Assembly: GCA_038207625.1 (NCBI GenBank)
Contig: JBBQZO010000042.1
Span: 1-46,096, forward strand
Source: JBBQZO01 sp038207625
GTDB lineage: Bacteria; Pseudomonadota; Gammaproteobacteria; Burkholderiales; Burkholderiaceae_D
Direction of reading: 5' to 3'
Length of the DNA stretch: 46,096 bases
In this document: in pieces, positions 17,838 through 26,080 of the stretch
Layout of the letters: each line of letters begins with the position of its first letter
How positions within the stretch are numbered: position 1 is the stretch's first letter
Notes under the pieces: model-generated
The model's database searches: none
Seen by the model: only the letters and a program-made list of their open reading frames with translations
Told to the model about the DNA's origin: nothing
Position numbers and translations under genes: made by a program

Positions 17838-18260
17838 ATGGCTGACTGGATCAACTGGTTTGTGCTGGCGGGGGTGGTGGTCATTCTCGAACTGTTTTCC
17901 GGCACGTTTTATTTGCTGATGGTGGCCATCGGCTTGGCCTGCGGCGGCGTGGCCGCGCTGCTGGGCGCGCCGGGTGCCGTGCCGATGATCGTTGCGGCGG
18001 CGGTCGGCGTGGCCGCCACGCTGCTGCTGCGGCGCAGCCGCTTTGCCCGTGCGCCGCGCGGCAACGCGGCGCGCGACCCCAACGTCAACCAAGACATTGG
18101 CGCCAAGGTGACGGTGGAAACGTGGCAGGACGGCTGCGCACGCGTGATGTATCGCGGCGCGCTGTGGGACGTGCTGCTGGCGCCCGGCTGCGAGCCGGTG
18201 GCGGGCACCTTCACCGTGCGTGAAGTGCAGGGCAGTCGGCTGATCGTCAGCAACGCCTAG
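17838..18260 (+). CDS. NfeD-like C-terminal domain membrane protein
   Basis: 140-residue protein with two or three N-terminal membrane segments (about 5-65: INWFVLAGVVVILELFSG, LLMVAIGLACGGVAALLG, VPMIVAAAVGVAATLLL) and a soluble C-terminal OB-fold-like NfeD domain (about 85-140; GAKVTVETWQDGCARVMYRGALWDV). GGGG seven bases before the ATG at 17838 favours that start over the GTG two codons upstream. It is followed 31 bases later by an SPFH/stomatin gene, the same pairing as ybbJ-qmcA in E. coli, where the two proteins are thought to act together in membrane organisation. Function beyond that is not established. Confidence 0.88.
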   Translation: MADWINWFVLAGVVVILELFSGTFYLLMVAIGLACGGVAALLGAPGAVPMIVAAAVGVAATLLLRRSRFARAPRGNAARDPNVNQDIGAKVTVETWQDGCARVMYRGALWDVLLAPGCEPVAGTFTVREVQGSRLIVSNA

Positions 18261-18291
18261 ATACGAATTCTCTCAATGGATAGGAAACGAT

Positions 18292-19212
18292 ATGGATTTT
18301 AATTTCGGTAGTGTCGCGCTGGTGCTGTTTTTCCTGGCGCTGGTGTTTGTGTTCAAGACCATCAATGTGGTGCCGCAACAGCACGCGTGGGTCGTCGAGC
18401 GGCTGGGCAAATATCATGCGACGCTGCAGCCGGGCCTGAACATCGTGGTGCCGTTCATCGACCGGATCGCCTACAAGCATGTGCTCAAGGAGATTCCGCT
18501 CGATGTACCGCCACAGGTGTGCATCACCAGGGACAACACGCAGCTGCAGGTCGACGGCATTTTGTACTTTCAGATCACCGACGCGAAACTGGCCTCCTAC
18601 GGCTCGTCGAACTACATCGCCGCCGTGTCGCAGCTGGCGCAGACGACGCTGCGTTCGGTGATCGGCAAGATGGAGCTCGACAAGACGTTTGAAGAACGCG
18701 ATCACATCAACACCGCGATCGTCAATGCGATCGACGAGTCGGCCACCAACTGGGGCGTCAAGGTGCTGCGCTACGAGATCAAGGACCTGACCCCTCCCAA
18801 GGAAATCCTGCACGCGATGCAGGCCCAGATCACCGCCGAGCGCGAGAAGCGCGCGCTGATCGCCGCCTCGGAAGGGCGTAAGCAGGAGCAGATCAACATC
18901 GCCACCGGCGAGCGCGAGGCATCGATCGCCCGCTCGGAGGGCGAGAAGCAGGCCTCGATCAACCGCGCCGAAGGACAAGCCAAGGCGATCGTCGCGCTGG
19001 CCAACGCCAACGCCGAAGCGCTGCGCCAGATCGCCGCGGCGATCCGCGAGCCGGGTGGCGCGGACGCGGTCAACCTGAAGGTCGCCGAGCAGTACGTGGG
19101 CGCCTTCGGCAACCTGGCCAAGACCAATAATTCGATCATCGTGCCCGGCAATCTGGGCGACATGAGCGGCTTGATCGCCAGCGCGCTGCAGATTGTCAAG
19201 TCGCAAAAATAG
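18292..19212 (+). CDS. qmcA: SPFH/Band 7 (stomatin-like) membrane protein, QmcA type
   Basis: 306 residues: one N-terminal membrane anchor (about 5-22, VALVLFFLALVFVFKTI), then the SPFH domain (about 25-190; VVPQQHAWVVERLGKY, PGLNIVVPFIDR, LRSVIGKMELDKTFEERD) and a coiled-coil tail rich in Glu/Ala/Arg (about 190-265; REASIARSEGEKQASINRAE). Such proteins form ring-shaped oligomers associated with membrane microdomains and with FtsH-type protease complexes. RBS AGGAAA lies before the ATG. The symbol follows E. coli QmcA by resemblance and by the NfeD neighbour; a generic paraslipin name would be equally acceptable. Confidence 0.9.
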   Translation: MDFNFGSVALVLFFLALVFVFKTINVVPQQHAWVVERLGKYHATLQPGLNIVVPFIDRIAYKHVLKEIPLDVPPQVCITRDNTQLQVDGILYFQITDAKLASYGSSNYIAAVSQLAQTTLRSVIGKMELDKTFEERDHINTAIVNAIDESATNWGVKVLRYEIKDLTPPKEILHAMQAQITAEREKRALIAASEGRKQEQINIATGEREASIARSEGEKQASINRAEGQAKAIVALANANAEALRQIAAAIREPGGADAVNLKVAEQYVGAFGNLAKTNNSIIVPGNLGDMSGLIASALQIVKSQK

Positions 19213-19259
19213 ACGTGTCGGCATGGGCTGACACGCGATGTTCCAAACACGGAGGCAGT

Positions 19260-20015
19260 ATGGAAATCCCCTCGATTGAGCATCTGGTCAGCGCCGAAGA
19301 ATGGGCGTTGCGGGTCGACCTGGCGGCCTGCTATCGGCTCGCTGCCATGTACGGCTGGTCGGACCTGGTATTTACCCACATCAGCGCGCGCATCCCGGGA
19401 CCGGAGCATCATTTTCTGATCAACCCCTACGGCCTGATGTTCGATGAGATCACGGCGTCCTCGCTCGTCAAGGTGGACCAGCAATGCAACAAGGTGATCG
19501 AGTCGCCGTTTCCCGTCAATCCGGCCGGCTTCGTCATTCACAGCGCCGTGCATGCGGTGCGCGACGATGCGCAGTGCGTGATGCACACGCACACGCGCGC
19601 CGGCGTGGCCGTGAGCGCGCAACGCTGCGGGGTGCTGCCCATTTCGCAGCAGTCGACCTTTGTGCTGGCCTCGCTGGCGTATCACGACTACGAGGGCGTC
19701 GCCTTCCGCGACGAGGAGAAGCCGCGCCTGCAGGCCGATCTGGGCCGCGCCAACTTCCTGATGTTGCGCAATCACGGCCTGCTGGTGGTGGGTAAAACGA
19801 TCGCCGACGCCTTCCTGTCGATGTACACGTTTGAGTCGACCTGCCAGATCCAGCTGGCAGCGCAGGCTGGCGGCGAACTGGTGCAGGTCAACCCGGCCAT
19901 CGTCAGCGGCGTCAAGGAGGCGATGCGGGTGCAGACCGGCGGCATGGGCGGCGCGTTCGTGTGGCCGGCGCTGATACGCAAGCTCGACAAGGTCGACCAG
20001 GACTACAAGAACTGA
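19260..20015 (+). CDS. Class II aldolase/adducin family protein
   Basis: 251 residues from the ATG at 19260, preceded by a strong GGAGG; the frame is open further upstream without another ribosome site. It belongs to the zinc-dependent class II aldolase/adducin fold, with metal-ligand histidines in VMHTHTRAG and LRNHGLLVVG and the early WSDLVFTHISARIPG segment typical of the family. Members cleave or epimerise phosphorylated sugars, but many genomic paralogues lack a known substrate. An SDR oxidoreductase follows after 40 bases; the two could act on one carbonyl metabolite, but nothing here identifies it. Confidence 0.87.
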   Translation: MEIPSIEHLVSAEEWALRVDLAACYRLAAMYGWSDLVFTHISARIPGPEHHFLINPYGLMFDEITASSLVKVDQQCNKVIESPFPVNPAGFVIHSAVHAVRDDAQCVMHTHTRAGVAVSAQRCGVLPISQQSTFVLASLAYHDYEGVAFRDEEKPRLQADLGRANFLMLRNHGLLVVGKTIADAFLSMYTFESTCQIQLAAQAGGELVQVNPAIVSGVKEAMRVQTGGMGGAFVWPALIRKLDKVDQDYKN

Positions 20016-20055
20016 CCAGTGGCGCACGCCGCGCCGCTCAGCGTAAAGGAAAGCA

Positions 20056-20862
20056 ATGAGAGTGGTCATCATCACAGGCGCCTCCGACGGGATCGGCGCC
20101 GAAATGGCACGCCAGCTGGCGCGCGCAGAGCAGGGCGCCGTGGCGCTGGTACTGGCCGCGCGCAACGCGGACATGCTAGAGCAGGTGGCGGCGCAATGCA
20201 CCGCGCTGGGCGCGCAAACGCTGGTTGTGCCCACCGACGTGGCGCAGCAGGCGCAGTGCGTGCAACTGGTCGAGGCGGCGCTGGCGCGCTTCGGGCGCAT
20301 CGACGCGCTGATCAACAATGCGGGACGCTCGGCCCATGCGCTGTTCGAGGATGTGCAGGATCTGGGCTGGTACGAAGACCTGATGCGGGTGAACTTGTGG
20401 GGCAGCGTCTGGTGTACCCACGCGGCGCTGCCGCACTTGCGCGCCACGCGCGGCAGCGTCGTCGCCGTGTCGTCGCTGGCCGGTCTAATCGGCGTACCCG
20501 GGCGCACCGCCTACAGCGCGACCAAGTTCGCCATGGCGGGTTTTTTCGAGGGCTTGCGCGCCGAACTGAAACCGGCCGGCGTGAGCGTGACGATCGCCTT
20601 TCCGGGCGTGGTGGCGACGCAAATTCGCCACCGCGGCTACAACGCGGCCGGCGCCATGCTCGGTAAAAGTAGCCTGAAGGAGGATAAGGCCATGTCGGTC
20701 GAAGAATGCGCCGGCTTGATCGTCAAAGGCATGAACCGGCGCCAGCGCGACGTGGTGATGTCGGCCAAAGGCAAGATCGGGCGTTTGCTGAAACTGCTCG
20801 CGCCCGGACTGGTGGAGCGCATGGCGCTGGCGGCGGTGACCGACGACGCCAAGCCGCATTAG
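20056..20862 (+). CDS. Short-chain dehydrogenase/reductase (SDR)
   Basis: 268-residue NAD(P)-dependent classical SDR. Visible: Rossmann motif TGASDGIG (about 7-14), LAARN, NNAG (about 90), the active-site Ser in VAVSSLAG and the YSATK catalytic Tyr/Lys (about 155-159), then FPGVVATQI. The C-terminal region after residue 190 (MSVEECAGLIVKGMNRRQRDVV) resembles the DHRS7-like/YqjQ branch acting on lipids or sterol-like substrates. AAGGA upstream of the ATG supports the start. It probably shares a transcript with the aldolase-like gene. Substrate unknown. Confidence 0.9.
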   Translation: MRVVIITGASDGIGAEMARQLARAEQGAVALVLAARNADMLEQVAAQCTALGAQTLVVPTDVAQQAQCVQLVEAALARFGRIDALINNAGRSAHALFEDVQDLGWYEDLMRVNLWGSVWCTHAALPHLRATRGSVVAVSSLAGLIGVPGRTAYSATKFAMAGFFEGLRAELKPAGVSVTIAFPGVVATQIRHRGYNAAGAMLGKSSLKEDKAMSVEECAGLIVKGMNRRQRDVVMSAKGKIGRLLKLLAPGLVERMALAAVTDDAKPH

Positions 20863-21305
20863 TCACATGCGCTAGCTTGCGCGAGGGGTGCGCTGCCCAG
20901 TTGCACGGCAAGCTGTTACGTGCCATGCCGGCGTGATAGGCGCGGCGCTGGTGCGCCGGCTCGGTGCGGCGATGAATGGCGCCAGGCGCGCAAAGCCACC
21001 CGGCCCGGATCAACCCAAACACGCTGGCCGCACGGCGACTGTGTTTGTGCCCGCGTTTCGCTCGCTAAAATGGCGCGCCGTTTTCTCGCAGCCGACGCGC
21101 GCTTTTCTTGGCGCCGACGCGACGCATCGACGCCGGCGCGACGCCGGGCGCATCGGTCCGATTCCCTGATTGCAGGTAGAATGCGTGCTCCGCGCCGGTT
21201 GCGCCAGCGCGCGGGAACGCATGGCCGGGCGCTGGCGCCACGCACTGCCCGGCTGCGTGCGCCGTTGGCCGCGCACATTCCCCTCACAGTGAAGATTGTA
21301 GAAGT
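20863..21305 (+). other. Intergenic region without a convincing gene
   Basis: 443 very GC-rich bases between the SDR and the efflux gene. Frames read through on several strands only because stop codons are rare at this composition; the candidate proteins are Arg/Ala-rich with no family likeness. The part next to the efflux gene (about 21150-21300) contains many CGCC/GGCG inverted segments, and TAGAAT at 21177 is a possible -10 without a good -35. Confidence 0.45.
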
Positions 21306-22502
21306 ATGCATAGATTGTTGACGACGATATTGGCTTGCCTGGGAATGGTGGGGGCGCTGGCGATCGATACCTATCTGCCGGCGATTCCGGCGATCGGACA
21401 GGCCTTCCAGGTCGGGCCGGTGCTGGTGCAGCAGACGCTCAGCGTATTCCTGTTGACGTTCGCCTCGATGATGCTGTTCTATGGCACGCTGTCCGACTCC
21501 TTCGGGCGCCGTCCGGTCATACTCGGCTCGCTGCTGTTGTACACGCTGGCCTCGATCGGCGCCGCGTTCGCGCCCACCTTCGGCGCGCTGCTGGCCTGCC
21601 GCGCGCTGCAGGGTCTGGCGGCGGGCGCCGGTTCGGTGGTCGGACAGGCCATCGTGCAGGACCGCTTTTCAGGCGCGCAGGCGCAGCGCATGCTCTCGCA
21701 CATGATGATGGTGTTCGGGCTGGCGCCGGCCATTGCGCCGGTGCTGGGCGGCTGGTTGCACGTGACGTTTGGCTGGCGTTCGACCTTTGTGTTCCTGGCC
21801 GGCTTTGGCAGCGTAATGCTGATGGTGTGCTATCGCGCGCTGCCAGAGAGTTTGCCGGTCGCGCAGCGCCATCCGTTTCATCCGCTGACGATCGCGCGCA
21901 ATTACCTGAAGGTTGTCGCACATCCCGAATTTGTGCTGATGGCGCTGTCGATCGGACTGGCCTTTGGCGGCATTTCGTTTTATATCGGCTCGGCGGCCAA
22001 CTTCATCATCGACATCCTGCATTTGCCGGAAACGGCGTTCGCGTGGCTGTTCATTCCACTGATCGGCGGCTTTACCGCCGGCTCGGCACTGGGCGGCAAG
22101 TTCGCCGGCAGCGTCTCGCCCAAACGCATGATGCTGATCGGCTTTGCCGTAATGGGCGCGGCGGCACTGGTCAACGTGGCCTATGCGTACAGTTTCGTGG
22201 CGGCCGTGCCGTGGGCCGTGCTGCCGCTGCTGTTTTATACGTTTGGTTTGTCGCTGGCGATGCCGGCCCTGCAGGTGCAGGTGCTGGCACTGTTTCCGGA
22301 CAATCGCGGGCTGGCCGCGTCAATGCAGTCGTTTGTGCAGATGATGACGTTTGCGCTGATCTCGGGCTTCGTCGCGCCGCTGCTGTTTGGCAGCGCCTTC
22401 AAGATCGCCTGCGGCGTGGCCGCGGGCTGGCTGCTGAGCATTGGTTTCTGGGTGCTGGGCCAGCGCGCCCGGCTGCGCGCCCAGGCGCGCACGAGCGGCT
22501 AA
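21306..22502 (+). CDS. Bcr/CflA-family drug:proton antiporter (MFS)
   Basis: 398-residue major facilitator with 12 predicted membrane helices. It starts LLTTILACLGMVGALAIDTYLPAIPAI, matching the DHA1 Bcr/CflA branch (a helix-1 Asp followed by TYLPA-like motif D1), and has motif A GTLSDSFGRRPVI after helix 2 and a motif-C-like stretch GLAPAIAPVLGGWL in helix 5. Expected to export drugs such as bicyclomycin or sulfonamides or unknown metabolites; specificity cannot be read. It converges on smpB with two bases between the stop codons. Confidence 0.93.
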   Translation: MHRLLTTILACLGMVGALAIDTYLPAIPAIGQAFQVGPVLVQQTLSVFLLTFASMMLFYGTLSDSFGRRPVILGSLLLYTLASIGAAFAPTFGALLACRALQGLAAGAGSVVGQAIVQDRFSGAQAQRMLSHMMMVFGLAPAIAPVLGGWLHVTFGWRSTFVFLAGFGSVMLMVCYRALPESLPVAQRHPFHPLTIARNYLKVVAHPEFVLMALSIGLAFGGISFYIGSAANFIIDILHLPETAFAWLFIPLIGGFTAGSALGGKFAGSVSPKRMMLIGFAVMGAAALVNVAYAYSFVAAVPWAVLPLLFYTFGLSLAMPALQVQVLALFPDNRGLAASMQSFVQMMTFALISGFVAPLLFGSAFKIACGVAAGWLLSIGFWVLGQRARLRAQARTSG

Positions 22503-22504
22503 CG

Positions 22505-22954
22505 TTAGCGGCGGTTCTGCTTCATGGCCGACGCCACTTCGCGCGCGCCATCACGATCGCGTTCGGTGGCGCGCTTGTCGTGCTGCTTCTTGCCCTTGGC
22601 CAGGCCGATCTCGCACTTCACGCGTCCGCCCTTGAAGTGCAGATTGAGCGGCACCAGCGTGTAGCCGGAGCGCTCGACCTTGATGATCAGCTTGTCCACT
22701 TCGGCGCGGTGCAACAGCAGCTTGCGGGTGCGGATCGCCTCCGGGTGGGTGAACGAGGAGGCGGTCGAGAGCGCGCTGATGTGCGCGCCGAACAGAAAAA
22801 TTTCGTCGCCGCGCACCACCACGTAGGCTTCCTTGATCTGGACGCGCGAATCGCGGATCGCCTTCACTTCCCAGCCTTCAAGCACGATGCCCGCTTCGTA
22901 GCGGTCTTCGATGAAGTAGTCGTGAAATGCTTTTTTGTTGTCAACAATGCTCAT
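22505..22954 (-). CDS. smpB: SsrA-binding protein SmpB
   Basis: 149-residue partner of tmRNA in trans-translation rescue of stalled ribosomes. It shows the OB-fold core (FHDYFIEDRYEAGIVLEGWEVKAIR, AYVVVRGDEIFLFGAHIS) and the Lys/Arg-rich C-terminal tail (KGKKQHDKRATERDRD) that enters the decoding centre. The tmRNA gene itself is not in the window. Divergent from ratA, 93 bases apart, an arrangement common in beta- and gammaproteobacteria. Confidence 0.98.
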   Translation of the reverse strand: MSIVDNKKAFHDYFIEDRYEAGIVLEGWEVKAIRDSRVQIKEAYVVVRGDEIFLFGAHISALSTASSFTHPEAIRTRKLLLHRAEVDKLIIKVERSGYTLVPLNLHFKGGRVKCEIGLAKGKKQHDKRATERDRDGAREVASAMKQNRR

Positions 22955-23047
22955 GGAATCGGAAAAAATGGTCGGGTCGGTTAAACTACTGTGGCGGGTC
23001 CGCTCGGGCGGACTGGAATATCCAACATCATAACAAACGGTTCTTCA

Positions 23048-23479
23048 ATGGCAGTAGTACATAAATCTGTTTTTCTCGGTTATAGCGCCCAACAGATGTT
23101 CGATCTGGTCGCACAAGTGGAGCATTACCCCAAATTTCTGCCCTGGTGTGGCGGCGTCGAGGTGCAGGACCAGGCCGACGGCAACGTTGTGGCGACCTTG
23201 GCGATCCACTATCGCGGCATCAAACAGAGTTTTACCACAGCGAACCTTAACACGGCGCCCGCTCACATCACGATGACGCTGGTAGACGGCCCGTTCAAGA
23301 TGCTCGACGGTACCTGGCATTTCAAGATGCTGCGCGAGGACGCCTGCAAGATCGAATTCGATCTGCACTACGAGTTTTCCAGCCGCGTGTTGGAGCAACT
23401 GATCGGCCCCGTGTTCGGCGTAATCGCCAACAGCATGGTCGATTCCTTCTGCAAACGCGCGGAGACCGTGTATGGCTGA
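23048..23479 (+). CDS. ratA: RatA/COQ10-family START-domain protein
   Basis: 143 residues from the ATG at 23048 (MAVVHKSVFLGYSAQQMFDL); the longer open frame upstream crosses the intergenic region. It belongs to the polyketide cyclase/START-like family containing mitochondrial Coq10 (ubiquinone binding) and E. coli RatA, which was reported to inhibit 70S ribosome association. Family landmarks: VAQVEHYPKFLPWC, GPFKMLDGTWHF and the C-terminal NSMVDSFCKRAETVYG. It overlaps rnfH by eight bases. Whether it acts on quinones or ribosomes in this organism is not known. Confidence 0.93.
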   Translation: MAVVHKSVFLGYSAQQMFDLVAQVEHYPKFLPWCGGVEVQDQADGNVVATLAIHYRGIKQSFTTANLNTAPAHITMTLVDGPFKMLDGTWHFKMLREDACKIEFDLHYEFSSRVLEQLIGPVFGVIANSMVDSFCKRAETVYG

Positions 23480-23765
23480 GCAACTCACCGTGCAAGTGTG
23501 TTACGCGACGCCGGCGCGCGAGATATTGCTGGAAGTTCAGGTGGCGCCCGGCTGCACGATCGAGCAGGCGATCGCGCAAAGCGCGCTGGCGGTGCTGGTG
23601 CCTGGGATTGACCTGGCGAGTTTGCCGGTGGGGATCTTTGCCAAGAAAAAACCGCTCGATACGCCGTTGCGCGACGGCGACCGGATCGAAGTCTATCGTG
23701 CGCTGGTGGCCGATCCGAAAGAGTCGCGCCGCCGCCGCGTCGAGAAAAAAACCGCCGGCCGCTAG
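23472..23765 (+). CDS. rnfH: RnfH-family ubiquitin-like protein
   Basis: 97 residues with a beta-grasp (Ub-RnfH) fold: LTVQVCYATPAREILLEVQVAPGC, then IDLASLPVGIFAKKKPLDTPLRDGDRIEVYR, ending in a basic tail (RRRRVEKKTAGR). Function of the family is unclear; it is named from association with rnf genes in some species, but none is nearby here. It overlaps the ratA end by eight bases, so the two are coupled, as in E. coli (ratA-ratB). Confidence 0.93.
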   Translation: MAEQLTVQVCYATPAREILLEVQVAPGCTIEQAIAQSALAVLVPGIDLASLPVGIFAKKKPLDTPLRDGDRIEVYRALVADPKESRRRRVEKKTAGR

Positions 23766-23804
23766 GGCTGGCGCTCGCGTCAACGGCGCCCGGCGCGCTG
23801 CACT

Positions 23805-24350
23805 TTACTTACACTCGGCCAGCACGGCGCCCGCCTTGCGTACCTCGGCGGCGCGTTCGTTGTCGCTCATGAAGCCGCGCTCGCCGCTCTTGTCGACCGT
23901 GCTGATACGCCCGCCCGATTCAAGCAGGGTTTTGTTTCTGCGCGCACCGTCGCAGTTGGCGCTCTTTTCTGCCTTGCGGCGCGCCTCGTCGGCGGCCTTC
24001 TTTTCAATCTCGGCCTGTTCGGCCTTGCGCTTGCGGAAGTCGGCATTGCGCTCGGCCAGTGTCGGCTCGGCCTTGACGACGCTGCCTGCGTCGCTGTTGC
24101 CGCTGGCCGCTTCGGCGGCGCCCACCGGGTCGGCTGCCGGATCGATGTTCTTCTCGACGACCCGGCCGGGCGACTTGATGATGTTCTTGTCCGGTATCGA
24201 GGTCGGCGGCGGGCGGTCGGAGAACTGCTTGACGCCTTTTTCGTCGACCCATACGTATTGGGCAAAGGCGGCGCTTGCCAACGTCACCAGCGCGCCGGCC
24301 AGCAACAGCGACAGCGTGAGGCGCCGCGCGGGCGCATGAGATACGGACAT
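23805..24350 (-). CDS. Secreted DUF4124 domain protein
   Basis: 181 residues from the ATG complementary to 24348-24350 (MSVSHAPARRL); an ATG eight codons further up is an alternative start. Signal peptide about 1-30, ending ASAAFAQ, then the DUF4124 signature YVWVDEKGVKQFSDRPPP, and a long charged helical region (about 95-145) rich in Lys/Glu/Arg. The domain is common in periplasmic proteins of beta- and gammaproteobacteria; its role is unknown. Convergent with rnfH and divergent from guaB, a frequent arrangement in Burkholderiales. Confidence 0.88.
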   Translation of the reverse strand: MSVSHAPARRLTLSLLLAGALVTLASAAFAQYVWVDEKGVKQFSDRPPPTSIPDKNIIKSPGRVVEKNIDPAADPVGAAEAASGNSDAGSVVKAEPTLAERNADFRKRKAEQAEIEKKAADEARRKAEKSANCDGARRNKTLLESGGRISTVDKSGERGFMSDNERAAEVRKAGAVLAECK

Positions 24351-24449
24351 AGGATACTTTCGTGAAAGTTGCATTGCATGGATTTCGCCACGATTCTACC
24401 TCGCAGTCAACCTGCGCGGCGCTATTTTGACGGCAATTGCGGTAGTCTA

Positions 24450-24478
24450 GAGACGGCGGGCGCAAACTTCTGTATAAT
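24450..24478 (+). promoter_or_regulatory. Probable sigma-70 promoter of guaB
   Basis: A perfect -10 TATAAT at 24473-24478, preceded 17 bases upstream by GAGACG (24450-24455), a partial -35. Initiation near 24485 would leave a leader of about 20 bases before the guaB ATG. This is inferred from position and consensus only. Confidence 0.65.
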
Positions 24479-24505
24479 CGGCTTTTGCGCCAATAGGAAA
24501 ATGCT

Positions 24506-25966
24506 ATGCGTCTACTTCAAAAAGCACTCACGTTCGATGACGTGCTCCTCGTCCCGGCTTACTCGAATGTCTTGCCTGCCGACACCTCTCTGAAAACCCG
24601 CTTGACCCGTAATATCGCGTTGAACATTCCTTTGCTGTCAGCGGCAATGGATACCGTCACCGAAGCGCGGCTGGCCATTGCGATGGCGCAGGAAGGCGGC
24701 ATTGGCATCATTCACAAGAACCTGACGCCCAAAGAACAGGCGCGTGAAGTGGCGCGCGTCAAGCGTTTCGAGGCCGGCGTGCTGCGCGACCCGATCACGA
24801 TTCCGCCGACGATGAAAATTCGCGACGTGATCGCGCTGACCGAGCAATACGGTTTTAGCGGCTTCCCTGTCGTCGAAGGCAAAGTGCTGGTCGGTATTAT
24901 CACCAACCGCGACCTGCGTTTTGAAGAAGACCTGGACGCCGAAGCGCGCGCCAAGATGACGCCGCGCGAAAAGCTGGTGTATGTGAACGAAGACGCCGAT
25001 CCGGCCGAAGCGAAGCGCCTGATGAACAAGCACCGCCTCGAGCGTGTGGTCGTCGTCAACGCCGCCTTTGAGCTGCGCGGCCTGATCACCGTGAAAGACA
25101 TCCAGAAGTCCACCGAGCATCCGTTTGCGTCCAAGGACGCACAGGGCAAACTGCTGGTGGGCGCCGCCGTGGGCGTATCGCCGCGCGACGAAGAGCGCAT
25201 CGACCTGCTGGTGGCCGCCGGCGTGGACGTGCTGGTGGTCGACACCGCGCACGGCCACTCGCAAGGCATTCTGGACCGGGTACGCTGGATCAAGACCAAA
25301 TATCCGCAAGTGGACGTCATCGGCGGCAACATCGCCACCGCCGCCGCCGCACTGGCGCTGGTTGAATACGGCGCCGATGCGGTCAAGGTCGGCATCGGCC
25401 CAGGCTCGATCTGCACCACCCGTATCGTGGCCGGCGTGGGCGTGCCGCAAATTACCGCCATCTCCAACGTGGCCGAAGCCCTGGCCGGCACCGGCGTGCC
25501 GTGCATCGCCGATGGCGGCATCCGCTTCTCGGGCGATATCTCGAAGGCGCTGGCAGCGGGCGCCTCGACCGTCATGATGGGGTCGATGTTTGCCGGTACC
25601 GAAGAAGCGCCCGGCGAAGTGATCCTGTACCAGGGCCGCAGCTACAAGTCGTATCGTGGCATGGGCAGCCTGGGCGCGATGGCGGACGGCTCGGCCGACC
25701 GCTACTTCCAGGACGCCTCGGCCAAGGCCGACAAGTTCGTCCCGGAAGGCATCGAAGGACGCGTCGCCTACAAGGGCAGTGTGCTGGCGATCATCTACCA
25801 GATGGTGGGCGGCGTGCGTCAATCGATGGGCTACTGCGGTTGCGCCTCGATCGACGAACTGCGCGAGAAAGCCGAATTTGTCGAGATCACGTCGGCCGGC
25901 ATGCGCGAGTCGCATGTGCATGACGTACAGATCACCAAAGAAGCGCCAAACTACCGCTCCGAATAA
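24506..25966 (+). CDS. guaB: Inosine-5'-monophosphate dehydrogenase
   Basis: NAD-dependent oxidation of IMP to XMP, the committed step of GMP synthesis. 486 residues: TIM barrel interrupted by two CBS domains (about 95-205; DPITIPPTMKIRDVIALTEQYG, GLITVKDIQKSTEHP). The catalytic Cys loop GIGPGSICTTRIVAGVGVP, the phosphate-binding DGGIRFSGDI segment, and the flap YRGMGSLGAM are all present, as is the ending EAPNYRSE. Full length compared with E. coli (488). It has its own promoter and is followed 114 bases later by guaA. Confidence 0.98.
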   Translation: MRLLQKALTFDDVLLVPAYSNVLPADTSLKTRLTRNIALNIPLLSAAMDTVTEARLAIAMAQEGGIGIIHKNLTPKEQAREVARVKRFEAGVLRDPITIPPTMKIRDVIALTEQYGFSGFPVVEGKVLVGIITNRDLRFEEDLDAEARAKMTPREKLVYVNEDADPAEAKRLMNKHRLERVVVVNAAFELRGLITVKDIQKSTEHPFASKDAQGKLLVGAAVGVSPRDEERIDLLVAAGVDVLVVDTAHGHSQGILDRVRWIKTKYPQVDVIGGNIATAAAALALVEYGADAVKVGIGPGSICTTRIVAGVGVPQITAISNVAEALAGTGVPCIADGGIRFSGDISKALAAGASTVMMGSMFAGTEEAPGEVILYQGRSYKSYRGMGSLGAMADGSADRYFQDASAKADKFVPEGIEGRVAYKGSVLAIIYQMVGGVRQSMGYCGCASIDELREKAEFVEITSAGMRESHVHDVQITKEAPNYRSE

Positions 25967-25973
25967 ACGCAGC

Positions 25974-26002
25974 GCGCCGGCAGCGTAGCGCGCTGCCGGC
26001 GC
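25974..26002 (+). other. Perfect 11-bp inverted repeat between guaB and guaA
   Basis: GCGCCGGCAGC (25974-25984) and its exact complement GCTGCCGGCGC (25992-26002) flank a seven-base loop, right after the guaB stop. No T run follows, so it is not a standard intrinsic terminator; it may stabilise the guaB mRNA end, act as an attenuator between the two genes, or stop transcription with Rho. Confidence 0.6.
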
Positions 26003-26080
26003 TGCCGTTCCGCTGCGGCCCTGGCCGCACGCATCCTCAGCCCGCCAGATTCTTGAAGTTCTTATTTAAAAGCGCTCTCC

